A stretch of 47,517 nt of DNA from Trueperaceae bacterium (GTDB lineage: Bacteria; Deinococcota; Deinococci; Deinococcales; Trueperaceae): contig DASVDQ010000005.1 of NCBI GenBank assembly GCA_036381035.1, positions 1-47,517 of the forward strand, given 5' to 3'. This document shows positions 17,324 through 25,683 of this stretch, one piece after another. The notes beneath the pieces were generated by a model that made no database searches, was not told where the DNA came from, and was given only the letters and a program-made list of their open reading frames with translations. The position numbers and the translations under genes are program-made. How positions within the stretch are numbered: position 1 is the stretch's first letter; each line of letters opens with the position of its first letter.

Positions 17324-18810
17324 GACAGCGGGCGCAGCAGCGGGAAGAGGATCACGTCCCTGATGCTGGGCTGGTCGGAGAGCAGCATCGCCAGCCTGTC
17401 GATGCCGAGGCCGAGGCCGCCCGTGGGCGGCATGCCGTACTCGAGCGCCGCCAGGAACTCCTCGTCGAGGCGCTGCGCCTCCTCGTCGCCGGCCGCCCGC
17501 AGCTGCTCCTGGAGCTCGAAGCGGCGTCGCTGGTCGAGCGGGTCGTTGAGCTCGCTGAACGCGTTGCCCAGCTCCATGCCCACGGCGACGGGCTCGAACC
17601 GCTCCACGAGGCCGGGACGCGAGCGGTGGCGCTTCGCCAGCGGGCTTATCACCTCGGGGTGGTCCATGACGAACGCCGGCCCCACGAGGTGCGGCTCGAC
17701 GTAGTGGTCGTAGAGCTTGGCGTAGACCTGGCTCAGCGGACGCTCGCCCAGCGGCGGCTCGCCGCCGGCGCCCGGCTCGGGGAAGCGCTCGCGCACCCAG
17801 GCGCGCAGGCGCTCCTCGTCGAGGACGTCGAAGTCGATGCCGGCGCGCCTGGCGAGCTCGCCCGTGTAGTCGACGCGCGGCCAGGGCGGCGTGAAGTCGA
17901 GCTCCTTGCCCTGGTAGACGAGCTTCGTGCTGCCCGTGAGGTCGCGCACGAGGCTCGAGTAGAGGTCCTCGACGAGCTCCAGGATGTCCAGGTAGTCGCG
18001 TCCTGCCCAGTAGAGCTCGAGCATCGTGTACTCGGGGTTGTGCTTGAAGCTGATGCCCTCGTTGCGGAAGTTCCTGCCGATCTCGTAGACGGCCTCGAAG
18101 CCGCCCACGATCAGCCGCTTGAGGTAGAGCTCCAGCGAGATGCGCAGGTAGAAGTCGTGGCCCAGCGCGTTGTGGTGGGTCACGAACGGGCGCGCCTCGG
18201 CGCCGCCCGGCTGGGCCTGCAGCACCGGCGTCTCGACCTCGATGAAGCCCCTCTCGTCGAGGTAGCGCCTGATGTACGAGATCGCGTGCGCGCGCAGCTC
18301 GAACGCCCGCCGCGACTCCGGGTTCATGATCGTGTCGAGGTAGCGCTGCCGGTAGCGCGCCTCCTTGTCCTGGAGCCCGTGGTGCTTGCTCGGCAGGGGC
18401 CTGAGGGCCTTGGCCAACAGCCTGAAGGAGCCGGCGTCGACGGTGAGCTCGCCCGTCTTCGTGGCGTAGACCCGGCCCGTGACCTCGAGCCAGTCGCCGA
18501 GGTCGAGCTTCTTGAGCGCGTTGTACTGCTCGAGCTTCGCCTTCTCGAAGGAGACCTGCACGCGGCCGCTCTGGTCCTGCAGGGTCGCGAACGTCAGCTT
18601 GCCGAGCATCCGCATGAGCATCACGCGCCCGGCGACGGTCACCTCGGGGCCGTCGACGCGCTCGCCCGGCTGCAGCGACGGGTGCGCGGCGCGCAGCTCG
18701 GCGGCCGTGTGCGTGCGGTGGAACGAGTAGGCGTACGGCTCGATGCCGCGCTCGACCAGCGCCCGCAGGTTGCGCAGGCGCTGGTCGCGTTGGTCCGTCG
18801 GGTCGTCCAT
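17320..18810 (-). CDS. lysS: Lysyl-tRNA synthetase, class II
   Basis: Charges tRNA-Lys with lysine using ATP. The 496-residue protein has an N-terminal OB-fold anticodon-binding domain (about 55-150, with VAGRVMLMRMLGKLTFATLQD). The class II catalytic core follows: motif 1 around the ETPVLQAQPGGAEARPF region, motif 2 as FRNEGISFKHNPEYTMLE, and motif 3 as GLGLGIDRLAMLL near the C-terminus. Its length is normal for bacterial LysRS. A TAAGCT box lies 8 nt before the ATG and no Shine-Dalgarno is seen. It is the first gene of a short unit with the GH13 enzyme. Confidence 0.97.
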   Translation of the reverse strand: MDDPTDQRDQRLRNLRALVERGIEPYAYSFHRTHTAAELRAAHPSLQPGERVDGPEVTVAGRVMLMRMLGKLTFATLQDQSGRVQVSFEKAKLEQYNALKKLDLGDWLEVTGRVYATKTGELTVDAGSFRLLAKALRPLPSKHHGLQDKEARYRQRYLDTIMNPESRRAFELRAHAISYIRRYLDERGFIEVETPVLQAQPGGAEARPFVTHHNALGHDFYLRISLELYLKRLIVGGFEAVYEIGRNFRNEGISFKHNPEYTMLELYWAGRDYLDILELVEDLYSSLVRDLTGSTKLVYQGKELDFTPPWPRVDYTGELARRAGIDFDVLDEERLRAWVRERFPEPGAGGEPPLGERPLSQVYAKLYDHYVEPHLVGPAFVMDHPEVISPLAKRHRSRPGLVERFEPVAVGMELGNAFSELNDPLDQRRRFELQEQLRAAGDEEAQRLDEEFLAALEYGMPPTGGLGLGIDRLAMLLSDQPSIRDVILFPLLRPLS

Positions 18811-18818
18811 GACGCGCC

Positions 18819-18824
18819 AGCTTA
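18819..18824 (-). promoter_or_regulatory. -10 box of lysS (leaderless type)
   Basis: TAAGCT on the minus strand ends 8 nt before the ATG at 18810, in the 34-nt gap after the gfh1 stop codon. Confidence 0.5.
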
Positions 18825-18844
18825 GCCGCCTGGCGCGGTGTGGC

Positions 18845-19318
18845 TCACGCGATCTCCTTGACCACGTAGCGAGCGACCTTCTCGCCGATCACGACCTCGA
18901 ACTCGTCGCCGACGCCGCGGCCCTTGAGCGCCTTGCCCAGCGGCGACTCGTCGGAGACCTTCGGTATGTCGCCGTCGAGCACGCCGGCCTCCACGGGCGA
19001 GACGAGCTGGACGGAGAACTCCTCCTGCTTCTTGCCAGCCTCGGCCAGCTTCACGACCGAGCCAAGGTCGACTACGTCGGACGCCTGGTCCTCGATGATC
19101 ACGGCCCGGCCTAGCTGGTCCTCGAGGTCGTCTATGCGCTGCTCGATCCTGGCCTTCTCGGTCTTGGCGTCCTCCAGGCCGGAGTCGTCGTAGTCGTCCG
19201 ACGAGCCGGTCAGCTCCTGGAGGATGCGCGTGGCCTCCTCCAGCCGCTCCCGCTCCTGCTTCAGCAGCGCCTGCAGGCGCTCGTATCCCTCTTGAGTGAC
19301 GCGCACTCTCATCGCCAT
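18845..19318 (-). CDS. gfh1: Gre-family transcription factor, Gfh1 type (RNA polymerase secondary-channel inhibitor)
   Basis: A 157-residue Gre-fold protein. An N-terminal antiparallel coiled coil (about 8-77) inserts into the RNA polymerase secondary channel, and a C-terminal FKBP-like domain follows (SVQLVSPVEAG, then ISDESPLGKALKG-like VSDESPLGKAL). True GreA cleavage factors carry an Asp-Leu-Ser-Glu-Asn tip. Here the tip is SSDDYDDSG with four Asp, the hallmark of Thermus Gfh1, which inhibits polymerase instead of rescuing it. The length also matches Gfh1 (about 156 residues). Unlike many neighbours it has a clear ribosome binding site (GGAGGTG) before ATG 19318. Plain GreA is the alternative. 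Confidence 0.75.
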   Translation of the reverse strand: MAMRVRVTQEGYERLQALLKQERERLEEATRILQELTGSSDDYDDSGLEDAKTEKARIEQRIDDLEDQLGRAVIIEDQASDVVDLGSVVKLAEAGKKQEEFSVQLVSPVEAGVLDGDIPKVSDESPLGKALKGRGVGDEFEVVIGEKVARYVVKEIA

Positions 19319-19357
19319 GTGGCACCTCCGGAGTTCTTCTCGGCCCCGTTAGGAAGC

Positions 19358-19383
19358 GGCTTGCCCCCCTGGGGGGACAAGCC
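19358..19383. repeat. Strong inverted repeat upstream of gfh1
   Basis: GGCTTG-CCCCCC and GGGGGG-A-CAAGCC form a 12-bp stem interrupted by one unpaired base, with almost no loop. It sits 40 nt upstream of the gfh1 start, inside the likely 5' leader. It could be a cruciform, an operator or an RNA hairpin controlling gfh1. Confidence 0.55.
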
Positions 19384-19538
19384 GTGCGTTACCCCAACTG
19401 TGAGCCAGATGATACCTCAAGGCGCCCTCGCGTCGGCGCAGCCATGCGACGAGCCGGGCACCGCCGGCCGTCCTGCCGACCGGAGAACCGCGCGGCTGGA
19501 TGGGCATTCTTGCTCACCAGGCAGCCCGCGCGCCGATC

Positions 19539-19544
19539 TACACT
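19539..19544 (+). promoter_or_regulatory. -10 box of the lytic transglycosylase gene (leaderless type)
   Basis: TACACT ends 7 nt before the ATG at 19552, with no ribosome binding site between. Confidence 0.5.
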
Positions 19545-19551
19545 CGCCTCG

Positions 19552-21387
19552 ATGACGTTCCGCGCCGCGGCCCTCCTCACCCTCGTCACCTGCGCGCTGG
19601 CCGCGGCCGCCGCGCTGTACGGCCAGGGCGACGCGCGCCCCGGCGACCCCATGCTCGTCCCCACCGTCCTCAACCCGCTCGAGGACCCGCGCCTCGCGCC
19701 CTACCTGGCGCTGCGCGAGGCCAGCGCGGACCGCGACCTCACCAGGCTCCAGGAGCTCGCCTTCGACGGGGACGCGTTCAGCTCGTACCTGGCCGCCCTG
19801 GAGCTCGCGCGCGCCGAGGAGGCGCCGGCGGCGGTCCGGGCCACGGCGCTGGAGCGCGCGCTCGAGCTGAGGGTCCAGGACCCCCTGCGGCGCGCCGAGG
19901 AGCGCGCGCTGCACCTCGAGCTCGGCGAGCTGTGGGAGGAGGCCGGCGACGGCGCGGCCGCGTTCGCCGCCTACGCCGCCGCCCTGCCCATGGGCAGGGC
20001 GATCGAGGGCGCGGAGCGCACCGCTCCCGACCGCTACCGTCTGGCGGCGGCGTTCCAGCGCGCCGGCATGCACACCAGGGCGCTGGAGACGCTCGCCGGT
20101 CTGTCGGCGCCGTCGATAGAGGCGCCGTCGCTGCGGGCCCTGGGGCGCTACGAGGAGGCGCTGGAGGCCTACCGACGCTGGCTGGCCGAGGAGCCGGGCG
20201 AGGACGCCGCCCGCTCTGGCGAGGCCTGGTGTCTCTTCTACCTGGGACGCGACGACGAGGCGCGCGCCGCCTTCCAGGCCCGCGGCGACCTCTACGGCCT
20301 GGGGCTCCTGGCCAACCGCGCCGGCGACGTCGCCCGCGCCGTCGAGCTGCTCGTCGCCAGCGGCCGCGCCGACGCCATGTGGCTGGCCACGGGCATCCTC
20401 GAGGCCCGCGACCGCTACGCCGAGGCCCTGCCCATCTACCTCGGGCTGGCCGCCGGCTCCAGCTCCTACGCCGACGACGCGGCCTTCCGCGCCTACGTGC
20501 TCGCCGAGCGCCTGGGCGACGCGCAGGCCCGCTCCCGCGCGCGCGACCTCCTGCCCTACGGCTCGTTCTTCGCGCTCGTGCTCGGCGACCCGCCCGCGGT
20601 GCCCGACCCGGCCGCGGACGCGGTGCCGGTCGGCGGCGACATGGCCCTGGCGGGCGAGCCCAGCGCCGCCGCGGAGGCCCTCGACCTGGCCTTCGCCCTG
20701 ATGGCCGTGCACGACCGCGAGGCGGCTGTCGGCGAGCTCCTCTTCGCGCTGCGGGAGGCCGAGGCGGCCGGCGACGTGGCCGCCGTCCTCGACCTGGCCG
20801 AGGCGCTGCAGGGCCTGGACGAGTACCGCCAGAGCGCGCGGGCGGCGCGCGAGCTGCTGGCGGCCGGCGTCGGCGACCTGCGGGTCTGGCGCCTGGCCTA
20901 CCCGCCGGCCTGGCCGGAGACCGTGCTCGCCGCCGCCGCGGAGTCCGGCGTCGAGCCGGCGCTGATCTGGGCCGTGATGCGTCAGGAGTCGGCGTTCAGC
21001 GAGGTCGCCGTGTCCGTCGCGAACGCGCAGGGCCTGATGCAGGTGATCCCCTCGACCTGGGGCTGGATCGCCGAGCTGCGCGAGGAGGCGCCGGGAGACC
21101 CGTTCGACGTGGAGGCGAACATCCGTTACGGCGCCACCTACCTGGGGTGGCTGCTCGACTACTGGGACGGCGACGTGGAGCTGGCCATCGCGTCGTACAA
21201 CGGCGGACAGGGCTACGTGCGCCGGGTCTTCACCGCCGACTACGTGGCCGGCGACAAGGCGGAGTTCTACCGCGAGATCGACCGCGGCGAGACCCGCGAG
21301 TACCTGCAGCGCGTCTACGAGAACCTCGCCGTCTACCGCACGCTCTACCCGGCCCTCGCCACCGGCGCCGTCGCCGACACCGACTGA
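19552..21387 (+). CDS. Soluble lytic murein transglycosylase (Slt-type)
   Basis: Cleaves the glycan strands of peptidoglycan to form 1,6-anhydro ends, acting outside the cytoplasmic membrane. The 611-residue product opens with a Sec signal peptide (MTFRAAALLTLVTCALAAAAALYG). A long alpha-helical TPR-like superhelix follows (about 50-440), rich in Ala-Leu-Glu repeats. The C-terminal SLT domain contains the catalytic Glu in MRQESAFS, then NAQGLMQVIPSTW, IRYGATYLGWLL, ASYNGGQGYV and EYLQRVYENLAVYR. The domain order matches E. coli Slt70. The signal-peptide Cys lacks a proper lipobox context, so a lipoprotein is unlikely. It is convergent with the NUDIX gene. Confidence 0.92.
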   Translation: MTFRAAALLTLVTCALAAAAALYGQGDARPGDPMLVPTVLNPLEDPRLAPYLALREASADRDLTRLQELAFDGDAFSSYLAALELARAEEAPAAVRATALERALELRVQDPLRRAEERALHLELGELWEEAGDGAAAFAAYAAALPMGRAIEGAERTAPDRYRLAAAFQRAGMHTRALETLAGLSAPSIEAPSLRALGRYEEALEAYRRWLAEEPGEDAARSGEAWCLFYLGRDDEARAAFQARGDLYGLGLLANRAGDVARAVELLVASGRADAMWLATGILEARDRYAEALPIYLGLAAGSSSYADDAAFRAYVLAERLGDAQARSRARDLLPYGSFFALVLGDPPAVPDPAADAVPVGGDMALAGEPSAAAEALDLAFALMAVHDREAAVGELLFALREAEAAGDVAAVLDLAEALQGLDEYRQSARAARELLAAGVGDLRVWRLAYPPAWPETVLAAAAESGVEPALIWAVMRQESAFSEVAVSVANAQGLMQVIPSTWGWIAELREEAPGDPFDVEANIRYGATYLGWLLDYWDGDVELAIASYNGGQGYVRRVFTADYVAGDKAEFYREIDRGETREYLQRVYENLAVYRTLYPALATGAVADTD

Positions 21388-21398
21388 GCCCCCGGCGC

Positions 21399-21959
21399 CT
21401 AGCTACCGAACCCGGTCTCCGCGATGAGGTCGAACGCGCGCTCGACGACCTCTCGCAGCCACACGTCCTGCGGCGCGCGTCCCTCGCCCAGCAGGGCGGT
21501 CTCCCCGCGGCCCAGCCAGCGCCAGTCGTCGTGCTTGCCCTCCTCGAGCGCCGGCCCGGCCAGGTCGCCCGCCACGGTCACGAGCACGTCGACCTCGCGG
21601 CGGAGCACGCCGCCCGCCTCCCAGTCGATGAGCTCGACGACGGGGCCCAGCGCGGCGAGCTCCCAGCCCGTCTCCTCGCGCACCTCGCGGCGCAGGGCGC
21701 CCAGCGCGTCCTCGCCCGGCTCGGCGTGGCCGCCCACCATGTCCCAGGCGCCGGGGAACAGCTCGCGGCTCCGCGTGCGGCGCTGCACGAAGACGCGTCC
21801 GGCGCCGTCGGTGACGATCGCGCCCACGACGAGGCGCCTGCCGTCCCGTGCCGCGGAGGCCGAGAACTCGCGCAGCGCGGCCTCGTCTGGCACCGCGCCG
21901 ACCCGCAGCCCGCGTCCGTCCGGCGCACCAGACAGCCTTACCTCGAGACCTTCGGCCAT
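21399..21959 (-). CDS. NUDIX hydrolase
   Basis: A 186-residue NUDIX protein that hydrolyses a nucleoside diphosphate linked to another group. The NUDIX box is intact: a Gly, then AEPGE, then REVREETGW, so metal-binding glutamates are present. The preceding strands VVGAIVTDGAGRVFVQRR are typical. The N-terminal 35 residues and C-terminal WLRE-VVERAF helix are not distinctive, so the substrate is unknown. A TAACCT box 7 nt before the ATG overlaps the msrQ stop codon, suggesting this gene has its own leaderless promoter despite following msrPQ closely. Deinococcus carries many NUDIX proteins, linked there to stress survival. Confidence 0.85.
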   Translation of the reverse strand: MAEGLEVRLSGAPDGRGLRVGAVPDEAALREFSASAARDGRRLVVGAIVTDGAGRVFVQRRTRSRELFPGAWDMVGGHAEPGEDALGALRREVREETGWELAALGPVVELIDWEAGGVLRREVDVLVTVAGDLAGPALEEGKHDDWRWLGRGETALLGEGRAPQDVWLREVVERAFDLIAETGFGS

Positions 21960-21966
21960 GCCCGCG

Positions 21967-21972
21967 AGGTTA
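21967..21972 (-). promoter_or_regulatory. -10 box of the NUDIX gene, containing the msrQ stop codon
   Basis: TAACCT on the minus strand lies 7 nt before ATG 21959. Its first three bases are the TAA stop of msrQ. Confidence 0.45.
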
Positions 21973-22619
21973 CGACGCCCGCGCGCGCCGGCGCCGCAGG
22001 ACGTAGACGGCGCGCGCGCCCAGCAGCACCGCGAACGCGCCCGCGAACAGGAGCGGCTCGGGCTGGACGGTCTTGCGGCCCCACACGAAGTGGAGCGAGA
22101 CGAGGCCGGCGGCGACGTAGACGAGCCGGTGGAGCAGCGCCCAGCGACGGCCCAGGCGCACGATCCAGCCCCTCGTGGAGGTGATGGCCAGCGCCAGGAG
22201 GATCAGCCAAGCCGCGAAGCCGATGGTCATGAACGGGCGCTCGAGCACGTCCTCGGCGAGGATCGAGAAGTCGAGGCCGAGGTCGAGGAAGGCGTAGACG
22301 CCCAGGTGCAGCGAGGCGTAGACGAACGCGCCCAGGCCGAGCTGCCGTCGGTACCTGATCAGCCAGTGCCAGCCGGTGAGGCGCCGCAGCGGCGTCACGG
22401 CCAGGGAGAGGACGAGGTGCAGGATCGCCCACCAGCCCGTGCGGTGCGTGAGCGTCTCGATGGGGTCGACCCCGAGGTTCCAGGTGAGGGCGTCGACCAG
22501 CGTGACCGCCGCCGGCGTCAGCGTGAGCGCCCACAGCGCCAGGTGACTGGCCCGCTGCCAGCGCTTCCGCCTGGCCTTGTCCTGCGCGCCGGCCCGCGGG
22601 GCGGCGGCGACGGCAGGCA

Positions 22620-22620
<1 letters not shown>
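21970..22620 (-). CDS. msrQ: MsrQ, heme-containing membrane subunit of the MsrPQ methionine sulfoxide reductase
   Basis: Passes electrons from the respiratory chain to MsrP for repair of oxidised methionine in cell-envelope proteins. The 216-residue protein has about six membrane segments in the ferric-reductase-like fold. Conserved helices include HRTGWWAILHLVLSLAVTPLRRL, YASLHLGVYAFLDLG and RLVYVAAGLVSLHFVWG, whose His residues are candidate heme ligands. ATG 22620 overlaps the msrP stop by one base (TGATG), so the pair is translationally coupled. The C-terminus is Arg-rich. Confidence 0.92.
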
Positions 22621-23558
<938 letters not shown>

Positions 23559-23728
23559 GACCGACCTCCTCGGGGCGAGAGTAGTGAGCAGTGTAGTGCG
23601 GGAGGGCGCCCGCCGTCCGGTGAGCGGTGACGCAGGGCCCTGTCGCGCCCGCGGCGCCGCGGTCCCGCTCGAGTGTTCCCCTTCCCCCCGCGACGGCGGT
23701 CCGGCCCGCCCCGAGCCCGCGCCCCGAC

Positions 23729-24607
23729 CTAGCCCCGCTCCTCGGCGCCGTCGTCCCAGCGCCTGGCGTAGCCGGACGTGACGCGGTCCATGACGACGGC
23801 GAGCAGCACGATCGCCAGACCGGCCTCCAGCCCGAGGCCGACGTCGCCGCGCTGCAGCCCGCGCAGCACCACCTGGCCGAGGCCGCGCGCCCCGATCATC
23901 GAGGTCAGCACGACCATCGACAGCGCCAGCATGATCGTCTGGTTCACGCCGGCCGCCACCGTGGGCAGGGCCAGCGGCAGGCGCACGTAGCGCAGCACCT
24001 GGGCCTCGCTGGCGCCGGCGGTCTCGGCCGCCTCGACGAGGGACCTGTCGACCGACCTCAGCCCGAGGTCGGTGAGGCGGATCACGGGCGGCACGGCGTA
24101 GACGAACGTCGCGAACAGCGCCGAGACGTTGCCGAGGCCGAAGAACATGACGACGGGCACGAGGTAGACGAAGCTGGGCAGCGTCTGCATGAGGTCCAGG
24201 ACCGGACGCAGCACGGCCTTGAAGCGGGCGCTGCGGCTCATGAGCACGCCGAGCGGCACGCCCACGAGGACGCACAGCGCCGTGGCCAGCGCCATCAGCG
24301 CCAGCGTCGTGACGGTCTCTGGCCACAGGCCGAACGACCCGACCAGCACGAGGCTCGCCGCGACGAGCGCGCCGGCGAGGGCTCGGCGCGTCGCGTTCCA
24401 GACGAGGAGCGAGAGGAGGAGCGTGACGAGCCACCACGGCAGCGCGAGGAGCCCGCGCTCGAGGGCGCCGAGCAGGTAGAGCAGGGCGTCGGAGACGCCT
24501 GCGAACGTCGCCGAGTAGTCGGTGACGAGGCGGTCCACGACGGCGTTCGCCCAGTCCCGCAGCGGCACGCGCCAACCGCTGGGGAACGACGGCCCCAGGC
24601 TAGCCAC
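23729..24607 (-). CDS. proW: Glycine betaine/proline-type ABC transporter permease (ProW/OpuAB-like)
   Basis: Inner-membrane permease of a betaine/choline/carnitine-type osmolyte importer, 292 residues. An N-terminal cytoplasmic stretch with WANAVVDRLV precedes about six to seven membrane segments. The EAA loop reads LVEAAETAGASEAQVLRYVRLPLALP. Family segments include VLRPVLDLMQTLPSFVYLVP and GLGQVVLRGLQRGDVGLGLEAGL, both characteristic of ProW. It lies 3 nt after the binding-protein gene in a five-gene operon. No ATP-binding subunit (ProV) is encoded in this operon or elsewhere in the window. Confidence 0.92.
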   Translation of the reverse strand: MASLGPSFPSGWRVPLRDWANAVVDRLVTDYSATFAGVSDALLYLLGALERGLLALPWWLVTLLLSLLVWNATRRALAGALVAASLVLVGSFGLWPETVTTLALMALATALCVLVGVPLGVLMSRSARFKAVLRPVLDLMQTLPSFVYLVPVVMFFGLGNVSALFATFVYAVPPVIRLTDLGLRSVDRSLVEAAETAGASEAQVLRYVRLPLALPTVAAGVNQTIMLALSMVVLTSMIGARGLGQVVLRGLQRGDVGLGLEAGLAIVLLAVVMDRVTSGYARRWDDGAEERG

Positions 24608-24610
24608 GGC

Positions 24611-25675
24611 TCAGTCCGAGCCGAACGCCGCCTCGACCCTCGCGGCGGCCTCCGGGTCGAGCCAGGACCTCCAGACCTCGGGCTCCGTGGCGAGGAAGCG
24701 CCTGGCCGCCTCCTGCGGCTCGGCGCCCGTGGCGTGCATGTGGGCGAGGGCGCGCGAGAGCATGGCGCTGCTGCCGTGGTAGGCGGTGAGGAACCTCCTC
24801 ACGCCCTCCGGCGCCTCGTCCTTGAAGCGCGAGCCGAGCGCCACGACGGCCCGCGACGCGGGGTAGGCGCAGGCCCGCGTCGCGCGCTGCGGCGCGTCGA
24901 CGAGGGCGGTGAACTCGGCCCAGCACTCGGGGTCGTAAGGGGGCTCCTCGAGCATGTAGAGGTCGAGCTCGCCCAGCACCCAGGTGGGGCCCCAGTAGTA
25001 GCCGACCCACGGTTCGCCGCGCCGGTAGGCGCCCTCGAGCTCGGCGGCCAGCGCCACGCCGGTGCCGGAGCGGAAGTTCGTGAACGAGTCGTCGAGGCCG
25101 TAGGCGTGCAGCTTCACCGTGTTCACGAGCTCGCACTGCCAGCCGATCACGCAGTTGTAGAAGCGGCCCTTGTCCGGCTCCTCCGGGTCGCGGAAGAGCT
25201 CCTTGTACTCCTCGAGGTCGAAGACGCTGCGCAGCCCCGGCGCCGCGGCCTCGATGCCCCTGTCCGGGTCGCCCTCGACGAGGTAGCGGGGCACGAACCA
25301 GCCCTGCACCGCGTCCTCGAAGGCTATGCCCACCTCCTCGACGACCCCGGCGGCCACGGCCTCGGTCCACAGGGCGGGGACGTTGTCGGTCCACACCTCC
25401 ATGATCACGTCGACGTCGCCGCGCACGGCGCCCTGGTAGATGGGCACGACGGTCCCGGGGATCGCGTCGGTCTCGCAGCCGAACCCGGCCTCGAGCACGA
25501 GCCTGGCGACCCAGTTCGCCACCTGGGCGCTCTCCCAGTCGAGGTCGCCGAAGACGATGGGGCGGCCCAGGCCGCCGCAGTCGGGCGCCCGCTCCTGGGC
25601 GTCCGCCGGCCCCGAGGCGGCGGCGAGCAGGCAGGCGGCGAGAAGGGGGAAGAGGAGTCGCTGGAGCCTCGGCAT
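24611..25675 (-). CDS. proX: Glycine betaine-type ABC substrate-binding protein (ProX/OpuAC-like)
   Basis: Extracytoplasmic receptor for a quaternary-ammonium or similar osmolyte, 354 residues. A signal peptide MPRLQRLLFPLLAACLLAAASG ends near ADAQ. The mature part begins GRPIVFGDLDWESAQVANW, followed by IPGTVVPIYQGAVRGDVDVIMEVWTDN; both match OpuAC-family proteins, whose aromatic cage binds the cationic head group. GYYWGPTWVLGELDLYMLEEP supplies further Trp/Tyr residues. The gene has a strong AGGGAGGT ribosome binding site and begins 8 nt after the histidine kinase gene, so it is probably co-transcribed with that signalling cluster. The exact ligand is not known. Confidence 0.9.
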   Translation of the reverse strand: MPRLQRLLFPLLAACLLAAASGPADAQERAPDCGGLGRPIVFGDLDWESAQVANWVARLVLEAGFGCETDAIPGTVVPIYQGAVRGDVDVIMEVWTDNVPALWTEAVAAGVVEEVGIAFEDAVQGWFVPRYLVEGDPDRGIEAAAPGLRSVFDLEEYKELFRDPEEPDKGRFYNCVIGWQCELVNTVKLHAYGLDDSFTNFRSGTGVALAAELEGAYRRGEPWVGYYWGPTWVLGELDLYMLEEPPYDPECWAEFTALVDAPQRATRACAYPASRAVVALGSRFKDEAPEGVRRFLTAYHGSSAMLSRALAHMHATGAEPQEAARRFLATEPEVWRSWLDPEAAARVEAAFGSD

Positions 25676-25683
25676 GGACCTCC

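Noticed and set aside
3539-19357. Similar short sequence GGCCCCGT(T)AGGAAGC near 3538 and near 19343 as a possible attachment-site or repeat pair
   Set aside because: Only about 15 bp with an indel, far apart, and without integrase or other mobile genes.
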